Of a stretch of DNA of 32,109 nucleotides, positions 9,248-20,841 are shown in pieces. The stretch is from Candidatus Muproteobacteria bacterium RBG_16_65_34. GTDB taxonomy: Bacteria > Pseudomonadota > Gammaproteobacteria > Acidiferrobacterales > Sulfurifustaceae. Both the position numbers and the translations under genes were made by a program. The notes beneath the pieces were generated by a model, which saw nothing but the letters and a program-made list of their open reading frames with translations, ran no database searches and had not been told where the DNA came from. The stretch's first letter is position 1, and every line of letters begins with the position of its first letter. The DNA is taken from assembly GCA_001785115.1 (NCBI GenBank), contig MFSU01000022.1, positions 1 to 32,109 of the forward strand, given 5' to 3'.

Positions 9248-9887
9248 CGGGCTTGTGCTCCGTCGTGGATGCGTGCGTAATGATAACCACATGCCGGGCG
9301 GCATCCAGCCCCGGCACGACGAGCGCCTTCACCTCCGCCCGATATTCGGCCCCGATCGCCGCCAGCTCCGCCTGCGGGAACACGCCTTTCATCGCGAGAA
9401 ACCGGCCGTCCGGGGCACACAGGCGCCCGGCGGCCTCGAGCAGCGCCGCGATCGAGGCGAAGGCGCGGGCGATGAGGGTATCGAATTTTCGCTCCGGATG
9501 GAATTTTTCCACGCGCGCGTGGGCGATTTCGACGTTTTTGATATCGAGTTCTCGCACCGCCTGGCGCACGAAGCGGATTTTCTTCAGATTGCTGTCGAGC
9601 AACGTGAAGCCGAGGTCGGGACGGGCCAGCGCGAGCGGCAGGCCCGGCAGGCCAGCGCCGGTGCCGATATCGAGGATGCTCGGGCCCTTGAGGTAGGGCA
9701 GCACCGCGAGGCTGTCGAGCAGGTGGCGCGGCACCATCTGCTCGGGGTCGCGCACGGCGGTGAGATTATAGCTGCGATTCCATTTCTCGAGCAGCCGCAG
9801 CAAGGCGATGAGCTGCGTGCGCGCCGGCGCCGGCAGCTCAAGCCCCATCGCCTGCAGGCCCTCGTGCAGCCGCTTTTCGAGCTTCAC
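9183..9887 (-). CDS. rsmG: 16S rRNA (guanine-527-N7)-methyltransferase RsmG
   Basis: Methylates G527 in the 530 loop of 16S rRNA with S-adenosylmethionine. The SAM-binding motif ILDIGTGAGLPG is at 71-82. LEKWNRSYNLTAVRDP near 34-48 and the RHLLDSL motif are family hallmarks. The open frame extends up to 9995, but the extension is low-complexity. A GGAG box seven bases before the GTG at 9887 fixes the start, giving 234 residues. That is about 25 longer than typical because the C-terminal tail (from TTEHKPDEQ) runs over the parA start. The tail is polar and unlikely to be part of the fold. Confidence 0.93.
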   Translation of the reverse strand: MKLEKRLHEGLQAMGLELPAPARTQLIALLRLLEKWNRSYNLTAVRDPEQMVPRHLLDSLAVLPYLKGPSILDIGTGAGLPGLPLALARPDLGFTLLDSNLKKIRFVRQAVRELDIKNVEIAHARVEKFHPERKFDTLIARAFASIAALLEAAGRLCAPDGRFLAMKGVFPQAELAAIGAEYRAEVKALVVPGLDAARHVVIITHASTTEHKPDEQGTGDRQSEGRGRQDHHQH

Positions 9888-9905
9888 CCGCCTACTCCGG
9901 AACCT

Positions 9906-10024
9906 TGCGGCCGAAGGCCGCATCGGCTCGCCCCCCCCTCCCCTTGGGAGAGGGGATGGGGGTGAGGGAAGAGACCGCCCGGTTCCGCGTCGCAAATCGC
10001 GACCGGGCGGGTCGGGCGGTCTCT
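9906..10024. repeat. Cluster of hairpins and a G/C-tract palindrome upstream of rsmG
   Basis: Three elements lie in the 160-base gap before rsmG. TGCGGCC-GAA-GGCCGCA at 9906-9922 is a tight hairpin ending 18 bases before the rsmG start. A CCCCTCCCC/GGGAGAGGGG tract is at 9930-9955. AGAGACCGCCCG at 9970-9981 pairs perfectly with CGGGCGGTCTCT at 10013-10024. No T-run follows on the minus strand, so they are not standard terminators. They may reduce read-through or shape the rsmG leader. Confidence 0.6.
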
Positions 10025-10046
10025 CCCCGGCGCGGCGCGCACCGGA

Positions 10047-10688
10047 TCACGCGAATCCGCGCGCGAACCAGATGAGCAGGACGAGGCTATAGAGCGCGAC
10101 CGCGGTGATGATCCCGCCCCAGAGCTGCGGCTTCTCGCGCACGTGCCGGACGAGCCCGAAATTCGCCACCGCCAGGGGCTTCAACGCGCGGCGCATCGAG
10201 ATCCAGCGGTTGGCGACCTCGGACCAGCGCTTCAGGGTCTCGAGCCGGAACAACGACACCGCCCCGACCGCCAAAGCCAGCAGCGCGCCCAGCACGATAA
10301 AAATGCTGACGGACGTCCACAGGGTTTCCCACGCGGCGTTCGACCCCTTCGCGGCGCCGAAAAACCGCGCCAGCAGCCGCCCGCCTTCGGCGGCGCTCAA
10401 CTGGAAAACAAGCTGCCCGCCCTGGACCAGGATAAAGACCGCCCCGGCAAGCAGGACCGCACCGAGGACGCGCGAATATCGGAGCATGGCGGTGTCGGTG
10501 TCGCGCATGGCATCGAGCGGCTTGGTGAGCTTGCGCAGCGAGATCGGCTTGCCGGTGACGCTGAACCAGGCATTCATGCGCAGCGGCGCCACCAGCATCA
10601 GCACGCCGATGGCAAGGGCGAAGAGGTTTCCGGCGATCAACAGGAAGACGAGGTAACGAATCGCATCGTTTGCGGCGCTGCTTGGCAT
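10047..10688 (-). CDS. Unrecognised integral membrane protein, about four helices
   Basis: The protein has 213 residues and matches no family I can name. Predicted membrane segments are near residues 10-33, 70-88, 120-145 and 190-210. The loop between helices 1 and 2 contains FSVTGKPISLRKLTKPLDAMRD, which is positively charged and probably cytoplasmic. There is no signal peptide. The ATG at 10688 has a GGAGG box seven bases upstream. It sits between mnmG and rsmG, which are adjacent in most gammaproteobacteria, so it is an insertion into a conserved operon. It is likely cotranscribed with mnmG. Confidence 0.8.
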   Translation of the reverse strand: MPSSAANDAIRYLVFLLIAGNLFALAIGVLMLVAPLRMNAWFSVTGKPISLRKLTKPLDAMRDTDTAMLRYSRVLGAVLLAGAVFILVQGGQLVFQLSAAEGGRLLARFFGAAKGSNAAWETLWTSVSIFIVLGALLALAVGAVSLFRLETLKRWSEVANRWISMRRALKPLAVANFGLVRHVREKPQLWGGIITAVALYSLVLLIWFARGFA

Positions 10689-10783
10689 AGTAACCCTCCA
10701 GGTTGGCGTTCCGTTTCTTGGAAAAACCGGTTTCTAAACCGCGGCGGCTTCTGCGGCGGCTCGAGATCCGCGCCGCTTGCGCC

Positions 10784-12655
<1,872 letters not shown>

Positions 12656-12789
12656 GTGAAACCGCCGGCGATTGTGTGGTCTAAACAGAGGGGACGAAAA
12701 TCATATCAGGCCGGCTTCCGATCCGGTATCGAACCCGCGGCCCTTGAACTATAACTATTTTATATCCCCCACTTACGGCGTTCCCGAAT
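12656..12789. promoter_or_regulatory. Divergent intergenic region between mnmG and the MoxR operon
   Basis: This 134-base gap must hold start signals for both directions. An AT-rich patch (ttgaactataactattttatat, about 12745-12766) is the most promoter-like part for the plus-strand operon, with TTGAAC and several overlapping TATA-like hexamers, but spacing is not ideal. No clear operator was seen. Confidence 0.4.
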
Positions 12790-13737
<948 letters not shown>

Positions 13738-13750
13738 AATATTCTAAAGA

Positions 13751-13845
13751 TAGACAGGATTAACAGGATTTCTCAGGATTCACAGGATTAATTCTTTGAA
13801 AGCTTTAATTTGTTAATCCTGTTTTAATCCTGTTAATCCTGTCTA
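13751..13845. repeat. ACAGGATTAACAGGATT inverted repeat (copy 2)
   Basis: The MoxR-DUF58 gap is filled by two facing arms. The left, at 13751-13792, contains four ACAGGATT-like units. The right, at 13813-13845, contains TAATCCTGT units ending GTCTA, the complement of the left arm's TAGAC. The arms can form a long imperfect stem in the mRNA of this operon. Same family as 7549-7590. Confidence 0.85.
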
Positions 13846-13860
13846 TTTTTCTTTTGCAGC

Positions 13861-14826
13861 ATGTCTTCTGTAGCGAACGCAAGCGATGCGGTCGTGCTCG
13901 GGCGGCGGCAGCTCTACATGCTGCCGACGCGCCACGGGCTCATGTTCGCGCTCGTGCTCCTGGTGCTGCTGCTCGCCTCGATCAACTACGCCAACGGCCT
14001 CGCCTACGGACTTACCTTCCTGCTCGCATCGCTCGCCGTGGTGTCGATGCTGCACACGCACCGCAACCTGCACAAATTGACCGTCGCGCCCGGGGCCTGT
14101 CACCCGGTATTCGCGGGCGAGGCGGCGCAGTTCACGGTCTGCCTGACCAACGAATCGGGTGCGCCGCGCTACGGGCTGGTGATCGAGCAGGAGCGGGGGC
14201 CCGCCCGCAAAGGCGCCCCGTGGCGGCTGCGGCGCCGAAGCGCGGTCGCGCGCCTGGATCTGGCGGCCGGTGAAACCGCCTGCGTCGCGCTCGCGGTCCC
14301 GGCCGAGCGGCGCGGTTGGCTCGCGGCGCCGGCCTTCCTGGTCTCCACCGAATTTCCCCTGGGGCTGCTCTACTCGTGGTCGCGGCGCATCGCGTTCGAC
14401 CAGCGCGGTCTGGTCTACCCGCGCCCCGCACCGCCCACGCCGCTGCGGGCCGCGGCGCACGAAGGCGCGCAGCCCGAGCCGCACGCGCGCACCGGCGCGG
14501 GCGATGATTTCGCCGGCCTGCGCGAGTACCACGCCGGCGACTCGCCGCGTCACATCCACTGGAAGGCGGTCGCGCGCGGTCAGGGCTGGTACACCAAGCA
14601 GTTCGGCGGCGGGGCGCAGACGCTGCTCTGGCTCGATTGGGACACGCTTGAGGGGTTCGACACCGAGGCCAGGCTCGCGGTGCTCGCGCGCTGGGTGCTG
14701 GACGCCGAGCGCGCGGGCGCGCGCTACGGCCTCAAGCTCCCCGGGACCCGGATCGCGCCCGCGAGCGGCGAGCGCCACCAGCACCAGTGCCTCGCGGCGC
14801 TCGCGCTGTTCGGTCTGCGGACATGA
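13861..14826 (+). CDS. DUF58-domain membrane protein
   Basis: The protein has 321 residues. Two N-terminal transmembrane helices (about 27-42 and 46-64) precede a soluble region. The DUF58 signature is at 215-240 (DDFAGLREYHAGDSPRHIHW followed by KAVAR). DUF58 proteins are usually encoded after MoxR and are thought to be its partners, possibly with a VWA-like fold. The stop codon overlaps the start of the transglutaminase gene in ATGA, so these two are translationally coupled. The 123-base gap to the MoxR gene holds a repeat but no separate promoter I could recognise. Confidence 0.9.
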   Translation: MSSVANASDAVVLGRRQLYMLPTRHGLMFALVLLVLLLASINYANGLAYGLTFLLASLAVVSMLHTHRNLHKLTVAPGACHPVFAGEAAQFTVCLTNESGAPRYGLVIEQERGPARKGAPWRLRRRSAVARLDLAAGETACVALAVPAERRGWLAAPAFLVSTEFPLGLLYSWSRRIAFDQRGLVYPRPAPPTPLRAAAHEGAQPEPHARTGAGDDFAGLREYHAGDSPRHIHWKAVARGQGWYTKQFGGGAQTLLWLDWDTLEGFDTEARLAVLARWVLDAERAGARYGLKLPGTRIAPASGERHQHQCLAALALFGLRT

Positions 14827-16838
14827 CGACCGCCGTGTCCCTGACGCCCACGCCCGCCGCGGATCGCGGCGCGCTCTTGGCGCTCGAGATTGCCGGCCTG
14901 GTCGCGGTCGCGCCGCACGCGCTCGAATTGCCGTTCTGGGTGGTGCTGGTGTTCGCCGCCTCCTGTCTGTGGCGCTACGTCATCGAGACCGGCCGCGGCA
15001 CGCGCCCGGGCCGCATCTTGCGCTACACGCTCGCTGCACTCGTGCTCGCCGCCGTCTTCCGGGAATACCACTCGCTGCTCGGACGCGACCCGGGGCTCGC
15101 GCTCCTCATCGCGCTGCTTGGGCTCAAGCTCCTCGAGCTCGAGACCCGGCGCGACTACATGTTGAGCGTCTTTCTGTTCTATCTCGTGACGCTCGGAAGC
15201 TTGCTCTACGCCCAGACCCTGCCGATCAGCGCGTATGCGCTGGTGTCGGTGTTCGCGAGCACGGCGGCGCTCATTCGCCTCAACCAGCCCACGGGTCTTG
15301 CGCGCCGGCAAACCCTGGGGCTCGCCGCGACCCTGCTCGCCCAGGCGGTGCCGCTCATGCTGGTGCTGTATGTGTTCTTCCCGCGCATCCAGGGGGCGCT
15401 CTGGGCCATGCCGCCGGGCGGCGGCGCGGCCCGCACCGGCATGCCGGAATCCATGGCCCCGGGGAACGTGCGCAATCTGACCGAGTCCGCCGAGATCGCG
15501 TTTCGCGCCACCTTCGAGGACGCGCCGCCGCCGATGCGCGACCTGTACTGGCGCGCGCTCGCGCTGTACGTGACCGACGGGCAGGAGTGGTTCCGCGGCC
15601 GCTGGTCGCGCTCCGGCGCCGAATCGTATACCGCGTTGAGCGAACCGTTGCGCTACGAGATCGTGCTTGAGCCGACTTTCAAACACTGGTTGCCGGCGCT
15701 CGATCTGCCCACGGAGGCGCCGCGCGGGGCGCAATTCCAGTCGGGATTTACGCTCACCCACGCCGAACCCGTGCGCGACCGGCGCCGGTACACGCTGAGT
15801 TCGCACACGCGTTACCGCACCGCCGGGCCGACCGCCGGGGAGCGCGCCGGCGCGCTCCAGTTGCCGACGAACTTGAGCCCGCGCGTGCGCGCGCTGGCCT
15901 CGGAGTGGCGCGCGCGCGGCGACCCGGCGGCGATCGTTCAGGCCGGTCTCGATTATTTCCACAGCGAGAACTTCGTCTACACGCTGTCGCCGCCGCTCCT
16001 CGGCGCCGATCCGGTGGATGAGTTCCTGTTCGAGACGCGCCGCGGATTTTGCGAGCACTACGCCGCGGCCTATGCCACGCTCATGCGGGCCGCGGGCGTG
16101 CCCGCACGCGTGGTGCTCGGCTACCAGGGCGGCGAGTACAACGCCGCCGGCAATTATTTCATCGTGCGCCAGTACGACGCCCACGCATGGACCGACGTGT
16201 GGCTGCCGGAGCGCGGCTGGGTGCGCGTCGACCCCACGGCCGCCGTCGCCCCCGAGCGCGTGGAGCTCGGGCTCGAGGCGGTGCGCAGGCTCCAGGCCCG
16301 CGGCGCGGCACTCGGGACGCTGCCAGCGGCGGACGCACTGCGGGCGATCGAGCCCGGCTGGGCCGAGTCGCTGTGGTTCCGGTCGCAGCTCTACTGGGAT
16401 CTGGCCAATATCACCTGGTACCGCTGGGTGGCGGACTTCGACAAGGAACGTCAGGCACGGTTGTTCGCACGGCTCGGGCTCGACCGGCTGCCCGGCAGCG
16501 GTCCGCTGATTGCAATCTTAAGCGGCGCGGCGGGGCTGATCCTGGTCTACGGCGGGTTGCTGCTCTGGCGCGAACGCCCGCGTCTGGACCCGACGCAGGC
16601 GCTTTACCTCAAATTCTGCCGGCGTCTCGCCCGCGCGGGGGTCGCGCGGACACCGCACGAGGGGCCGCTCGATTTCGCCGGCCGCAGCGCGCGCCGTCGC
16701 CCGGACCTGCGCGCGCGCATCGACATCATTACGCGGCGCTATGTACGCTTGCGCTACGGCCCCGCGCCGGAGAAGGCCGAACTGGGCCTGTTCAGGCACG
16801 AAGTAAGGTCTTTCCGCCCATCGCGGAAGCGGGCCTGA
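14823..16838 (+). CDS. tgpA: TgpA-type membrane transglutaminase-like protein (DUF3488 + transglutaminase core)
   Basis: The protein has 671 residues from the ATG at 14823, which overlaps the DUF58 stop by four bases. The N-terminal third contains about six hydrophobic helices (DUF3488-like). A periplasmic region then carries the transglutaminase/protease-type triad Cys410 (RRGFCEHYA), His454 (YDAHAWTDVW) and Asp470 (VRVDPTAA). A final helix near 565-583 is followed by a DUF4129-like cytoplasmic tail. The layout matches Pseudomonas TgpA. The symbol is given by similarity of architecture. The reaction and substrate are not established by this sequence. Confidence 0.85.
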   Translation: MTTAVSLTPTPAADRGALLALEIAGLVAVAPHALELPFWVVLVFAASCLWRYVIETGRGTRPGRILRYTLAALVLAAVFREYHSLLGRDPGLALLIALLGLKLLELETRRDYMLSVFLFYLVTLGSLLYAQTLPISAYALVSVFASTAALIRLNQPTGLARRQTLGLAATLLAQAVPLMLVLYVFFPRIQGALWAMPPGGGAARTGMPESMAPGNVRNLTESAEIAFRATFEDAPPPMRDLYWRALALYVTDGQEWFRGRWSRSGAESYTALSEPLRYEIVLEPTFKHWLPALDLPTEAPRGAQFQSGFTLTHAEPVRDRRRYTLSSHTRYRTAGPTAGERAGALQLPTNLSPRVRALASEWRARGDPAAIVQAGLDYFHSENFVYTLSPPLLGADPVDEFLFETRRGFCEHYAAAYATLMRAAGVPARVVLGYQGGEYNAAGNYFIVRQYDAHAWTDVWLPERGWVRVDPTAAVAPERVELGLEAVRRLQARGAALGTLPAADALRAIEPGWAESLWFRSQLYWDLANITWYRWVADFDKERQARLFARLGLDRLPGSGPLIAILSGAAGLILVYGGLLLWRERPRLDPTQALYLKFCRRLARAGVARTPHEGPLDFAGRSARRRPDLRARIDIITRRYVRLRYGPAPEKAELGLFRHEVRSFRPSRKRA

Positions 16839-16849
16839 CACCCGATCCG

Positions 16850-18196
16850 TCACTTACCGATACAAAAATCCGCGAATATCCGCCCGAGCAAATCCTCGGG
16901 CGTGAACTCGCCGGTAATCTCGCCGAGCGCCTGCTGCGCCAGCCTTAGCTCCTCCGCCAGCAACTCGCCCGCCCGCGCCTCCTGGAGTTGCGACCGGCCC
17001 CGGGCAATGTGATCCTGGGCGTGGCGGATGGCATCGAGATGCCGCCGGCGCGCGATGAAGGTGCCCTCACCCGCGGGTTGGAAGCCGACGCATTCCTTCA
17101 GATGCCGGCGCAGCGCGTCGAGTCCGGCGCCGGTCTGCGCGGATAGCGCGATCTCGATACCCTCCGCGGTGCGCGCGAGACCGGGGGCGCGGCCGGTCAG
17201 GTCGATCTTGTTGCGGATCACCGTGCGCGCGACCTGCGGTGGCAGATGTTTCAGAACTTCCGCGGAGACACCGCCGTCCACCGCGTCGTCCAACACCAGC
17301 AGCACGCGGTCGGCGCGCTCCATCTGCTCGCGTGCGCGGCGCACACCTTCAGCCTCGATCTCGTCGCGCGATTCGCGCAGGCCGGCGGTGTCCACGATAT
17401 GCAGCGGCATGCCATCGATATGAATTCGTTCACGCAGCACATCGCGGGTGGTGCCGGGGACGGGGCTGACGATCGCCGCCGGCGTTTGGGCGAGGGCGTT
17501 GAGCAGGCTCGACTTGCCGGCGTTGGGCCGACCGGCGAGCACGACCGTCATGCCGTCATGGAGTAGACAGCCCTGGCGCGTGGATTCGAGGAGCTTGACG
17601 ACGTCGCGCCCCAACGCATCGAGCTCCTGGGCGATGCGCGCGTCGGCCAAAAAATCAATTTCCTCTTCCGGAAAATCGATCGCCGCCTCGACATAGATGC
17701 GCAGCCGAGTGAGGCCTTCAACCAGCGCATGCACGCGCGCCGAAAACTCGCCCGTGAGCGAGCGCAACGCGGAGCGCGCGGCCGATTCCGACCCCGCCTC
17801 GATGAGGTCGGCCACGGCCTCGGCCTGGGCGAGATCGAGCTTGCCGTTTAAAAACGCGCGCTCGGAAAATTCGCCCGGGCGCGCGAGGCGTGCGCCGAGT
17901 GCGAGCGCGCGGCCGAGCACCATGTCGAGCACGACCGGGCCGCCGTGGCCGTGCAGTTCGAGCACATCTTCGCCGGTGAACGAATGCGGCGCGGGGAAAA
18001 AAAGCGCGAGGCCCCGGTCGATCGGCGCGCCGGCGGCGTCGAGGAAATTCGCAACGGTCGCATGGCGCGGACACGGGAGGCTGCCGAGCAGGGTTTCGGC
18101 GATGCCGCGCGTGGTGGGGCCGGAGAGGCGCACGATGCCGATACCGCCGCGCCCGGGCGGCGTGGCGATGGCGGCGATGGTGGTCGGTTCGGACAT
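16850..18196 (-). CDS. mnmE: tRNA modification GTPase MnmE (TrmE)
   Basis: GTPase that with MnmG modifies wobble uridine-34. The protein has 448 residues. The N-terminal tetrahydrofolate-binding domain begins with [20 protein letters not shown]. The G domain has G1 GRPNAGKS (222-229), G2 GTTRD (248-252), G3 DTAG (269-272) and G4 NKID (329-332). The C-terminal CIGK (Cys445) is the family's conserved C-x-G-K end. The ATG at 18196 has a GGGAG box upstream. The 3' end faces the tgpA 3' end across 11 bases, with no terminator visible in that gap. Confidence 0.97.
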   Translation of the reverse strand: MSEPTTIAAIATPPGRGGIGIVRLSGPTTRGIAETLLGSLPCPRHATVANFLDAAGAPIDRGLALFFPAPHSFTGEDVLELHGHGGPVVLDMVLGRALALGARLARPGEFSERAFLNGKLDLAQAEAVADLIEAGSESAARSALRSLTGEFSARVHALVEGLTRLRIYVEAAIDFPEEEIDFLADARIAQELDALGRDVVKLLESTRQGCLLHDGMTVVLAGRPNAGKSSLLNALAQTPAAIVSPVPGTTRDVLRERIHIDGMPLHIVDTAGLRESRDEIEAEGVRRAREQMERADRVLLVLDDAVDGGVSAEVLKHLPPQVARTVIRNKIDLTGRAPGLARTAEGIEIALSAQTGAGLDALRRHLKECVGFQPAGEGTFIARRRHLDAIRHAQDHIARGRSQLQEARAGELLAEELRLAQQALGEITGEFTPEDLLGRIFADFCIGK

Positions 18197-18258
18197 GCTG
18201 TCTCCCGCGACACCGGCGGGCGGCCGAGAAGACGTCGGTTATCGGGCTGCGCTGCCGG

Positions 18259-19920
18259 TCAGGCGGGCTTGCCCTTGCCCGCGATCGCGCGTGTGATCTG
18301 CCACTGCTGGGCGACCGAGAGGAGGTTGTTCACGGTCCAGTACAACACCAGGCCGGCGGGGAAGAACAGGAAGAACACCATGAAAAACAGCGGCATCAAC
18401 ATGAACATCTTCTTCTGGATCGGATCGACCGGCTGCGGGTTGAGGAACTGCTGCGCGTACATGGTTACGCCCATGACGATCGGCAGCACGTAATACGGAT
18501 CCTGGGCCGAGAGGTCCTTGATCCACAGGATCCACGGCGCCTGGCGCATTTCGACGCTTTCGAGCAGCACCCAGTAGAGCGCGAGAAACACCGGGATCTG
18601 AACGATGATGGGCAGACAGCCGCCGAGAGGATTGATCTTATCGGTCTTGTACAGCTCCATCATCGCCTGGTTGAGTTTCTGGCGGTCGTCGCCGTAGCGC
18701 TCCTTGAGCGCCTGGAGCTTGGGCTGAAGCTTCTTCATCTGCGCCATCGACCTGTAGCTCGCCGCCGACAGCGGATAGAACGCGGCCTTAATCAACACCG
18801 TCACCAGGATGATCGCCCAGCCCCAGTTTCCGACCCAGCCGTGGATCCAGGCGAGCAGCCAGAAGAGCGGCGCCGAGAGCACGGTGAGCCAGCCGTAGTC
18901 CACCGTAAGCTCCATGCCCTCGGCCAGCGTCTTCAGGATCCGCTGCTCCTTGGCGCCGGCATAAAGCTGCGTGCGCAGCACCGCGCTTTGACCGGGCGCG
19001 ATCCGCACGGCGTCGAGGTTCTTGTAGCCGAGAATGCGCCGCCCGTCCTGGGCGTCGCTGTAGAACTCGTTGCGCTCGTCCTTCCGCGGCATCCAGCTGC
19101 CCACGAAGTAGTGTTGCAGCATCGCCACCCAACCGCCCGTGACCTCGCGCTTGAGCGATTTCTTGGCGATCTCGTCGAACGGGATCTTCTCGTACTTGTG
19201 CTCGGGGGTGTAGATCGCGCCGCCCGTGTAGCTCGGGATCACGTTGAAGAGACCGCCCGACTCGACGTGGCTGCGCTGGAACTGGCTGTAGAGATAACCG
19301 CTCCACTCCTTGCGCGCGCCGTTCTCGACCGTGATTTCGATATCGATGACGTAGCTGCCGCGGTGGAAGAGGTAGGTCTTGGTGTAGCGCACGCCGTCCG
19401 GGCTGTTCCAGGTGAGCGGCACGCGCAGATCGTTTTGTCCGTCACGCAACGCGTACCCGGTCGCGACGGCGGCAAAACGTGTCTTGTGGTTCGCGTAGTT
19501 GCCCCCATGGCCGATGAGGCCCGACTGGGCGACGTACAGCTCCGCGCCGCTGTCGCGCAGGAACGGGAACGGCTCGTTGGGTTTGTCCGCGGCAACCGGG
19601 TATTCGCGCAGAGACAGCTCGCGCAGGTCGCCGCCCTGGGTATCGATCACGGCGCGCACCACGTCGGTTTCGACCGCGATGCGCGCGCCGCGCGCAAGCC
19701 CTTCGTCGGCGGGCCGGGGCGCGGCGGCCGCGCGCGGCGGCGGGGCGGTCTGCGTTTCGGGTGCCTGTGGCACGCCCAGCCTGGGCTCTGCCGGCGGTTT
19801 GGTCTGTGTGGCCGTGAGATCGGTGCCGGCGGTCTTCTTTTGCTCCTCCTCCCAAGCCTGCCACAACAGCATCAAGATCAGGCCGAGCGCCGCGATCAGA
19901 AACAGACGGGCGTTATCCAT
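18259..19920 (-). CDS. yidC: Membrane protein insertase YidC
   Basis: Inserts and folds inner-membrane proteins alone or with SecYEG, including ATP synthase subunit c encoded in this window. The protein has 553 residues from the ATG at 19920. The open frame extends upstream, but [20 protein letters not shown] is the standard start. TM1 is at about 5-22, a linker rich in Pro, Ala and Thr leads to the large periplasmic beta domain (about 60-340), and a C-terminal five-helix core follows with [20 protein letters not shown] and the [13 protein letters not shown] motif. It lacks a long lysine-rich tail. The start overlaps yidD by eight bases. Confidence 0.97.
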   Translation of the reverse strand: MDNARLFLIAALGLILMLLWQAWEEEQKKTAGTDLTATQTKPPAEPRLGVPQAPETQTAPPPRAAAAPRPADEGLARGARIAVETDVVRAVIDTQGGDLRELSLREYPVAADKPNEPFPFLRDSGAELYVAQSGLIGHGGNYANHKTRFAAVATGYALRDGQNDLRVPLTWNSPDGVRYTKTYLFHRGSYVIDIEITVENGARKEWSGYLYSQFQRSHVESGGLFNVIPSYTGGAIYTPEHKYEKIPFDEIAKKSLKREVTGGWVAMLQHYFVGSWMPRKDERNEFYSDAQDGRRILGYKNLDAVRIAPGQSAVLRTQLYAGAKEQRILKTLAEGMELTVDYGWLTVLSAPLFWLLAWIHGWVGNWGWAIILVTVLIKAAFYPLSAASYRSMAQMKKLQPKLQALKERYGDDRQKLNQAMMELYKTDKINPLGGCLPIIVQIPVFLALYWVLLESVEMRQAPWILWIKDLSAQDPYYVLPIVMGVTMYAQQFLNPQPVDPIQKKMFMLMPLFFMVFFLFFPAGLVLYWTVNNLLSVAQQWQITRAIAGKGKPA

Positions 19921-20155
19921 GTCGATACCGGGGCTGTCTGGTCGCCGACGGAACCGGGTCGTAGCCCCCGGGGTGCCACGGGTGGCAGCGGCCGATGCGC
20001 CGCAACGCGAGCCACGAGCCCGTGAGCGTACCGTGGGTCTGGACCGCCTCGAGCGCATAGCTCGAACAGCTCGGATGAAAACGGCAATGCTGGCCGAGCA
20101 AGGGGCTCACCCAGTAGCGATAGCCGCGCAGCATTGTGGTCAGGACTTTTTGCAT
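19913..20155 (-). CDS. yidD: Membrane protein insertion efficiency factor YidD
   Basis: Small amphipathic, membrane-associated protein that helps YidC-dependent insertion. The protein has 80 residues. The family motif [19 protein letters not shown] is at about 24-42, followed by [18 protein letters not shown]. The ATG at 20155 lies inside the 3' end of rnpA (16-base overlap), and the stop lies inside yidC (8-base overlap), the compact arrangement often seen at this locus. Confidence 0.95.
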   Translation of the reverse strand: MQKVLTTMLRGYRYWVSPLLGQHCRFHPSCSSYALEAVQTHGTLTGSWLALRRIGRCHPWHPGGYDPVPSATRQPRYRHG

Positions 20156-20505
20156 CGGTGTGCGATGTGCTCCCAGTGTGTGCGCAGGGACAACCCTATC
20201 AGCGCCCGCGGTACGGCGGCGGCGCGTGCCTGTGCGACGACGACGACGTCGAGTCCCGCGAGCAGCGCCTGGTGTTGGCGAAACGACTCACGCACCTGGC
20301 GTTTGATCCGGTTTCGAACCACCGCCTTCAGGGAGACGCGTCGTGAGACTGCCAGCCCGATGCGCCCGTGGTTGAGCGCATTAGCATGGGCGAATGCGTT
20401 GAAACACTCGTCGCGGGACTTTGGACCGCCCTTCATGGCGGCCGCATACTCCTGCGGCCGCAGTAGCCTGTGCGCGCGCGTTAGCCTCTGGCGCGTGCGC
20501 TGCAC
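20140..20505 (-). CDS. rnpA: Ribonuclease P protein component
   Basis: Protein subunit of RNase P that assists the catalytic RNA in maturing tRNA 5' ends. The protein has 121 residues. [20 protein letters not shown] and KRQVRESFR contain the conserved RNR box. The protein is strongly basic. The start is a GTG at 20505, directly abutting the rpmH stop codon (20506-20508), so translation is probably coupled to rpmH. An in-frame ATG close to the start is not available. Confidence 0.96.
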   Translation of the reverse strand: MQRTRQRLTRAHRLLRPQEYAAAMKGGPKSRDECFNAFAHANALNHGRIGLAVSRRVSLKAVVRNRIKRQVRESFRQHQALLAGLDVVVVAQARAAAVPRALIGLSLRTHWEHIAHRCKKS

Positions 20506-20640
20506 TCAGACGCTGAGCCGCGTCCGGCCCTTGGCACGACGCCGGCTGAGTATCGCCCGTCCACCTACGGTCTTCATGCGTGCACGGAAACCATGGGTAC
20601 GCTTGCGTTTCAGAACACTGGGTTGATATGTGCGTTTCAT
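20506..20640 (-). CDS. rpmH: 50S ribosomal protein L34
   Basis: The protein has 44 residues starting [20 protein letters not shown], which is nearly invariant in L34, and ending [13 protein letters not shown]. It is highly basic and binds 23S rRNA. It is the first gene of the rpmH-rnpA-yidD-yidC-mnmE run, divergent from dnaA across 201 bases. The start ATG is at 20640. Confidence 0.98.
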   Translation of the reverse strand: MKRTYQPSVLKRKRTHGFRARMKTVGGRAILSRRRAKGRTRLSV

Positions 20641-20696
20641 GCGCGATTACCTATGGTTGGTTGGGCGGCAATGTCCGGGTCCGCAAAAGGCGGGCA

Positions 20697-20726
20697 AAGT
20701 TACTGCCTTTAAGACAAGTTTGTCAA
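20697..20726 (-). promoter_or_regulatory. Candidate rpmH promoter
   Basis: On the minus strand TTGACA (20726-20721) is followed after 18 bases by TAACTT (20702-20697). The -35 is perfect and the -10 moderate. Transcription would begin about 50-60 bases upstream of rpmH. Confidence 0.55.
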
Positions 20727-20772
20727 CAGACACGTCCGCTAACCTGCTGTAAATGCTGGGTGGGTACGGGGC

Positions 20773-20781
20773 TGTGGATAA
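20773..20781. promoter_or_regulatory. DnaA box (TGTGGATAA) upstream of dnaA
   Basis: TGTGGATAA is an exact consensus DnaA box (TTATCCACA on the minus strand), 60 bases before dnaA. It is the only perfect box in the rpmH-dnaA gap, so autoregulation of dnaA is at least as likely as origin function. Confidence 0.75.
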
Positions 20782-20841
20782 CCCGCGATCGAGTCGCTAG
20801 ACTTCCGTTCCCCAAAAATCTTCGGACACCGCGAGAACAGC

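Noticed and set aside
10140-10145. A second parS site
   Set aside because: The CACGTG core occurs here but its flanks do not match the parS arms, so it is a chance hexamer inside a gene.
14724-16184. A 486-codon minus-strand frame opposite tgpA
   Set aside because: Antisense to a transglutaminase with an intact catalytic triad. Composition is Arg/Glu/Gln-rich and lacks any recognisable motif.
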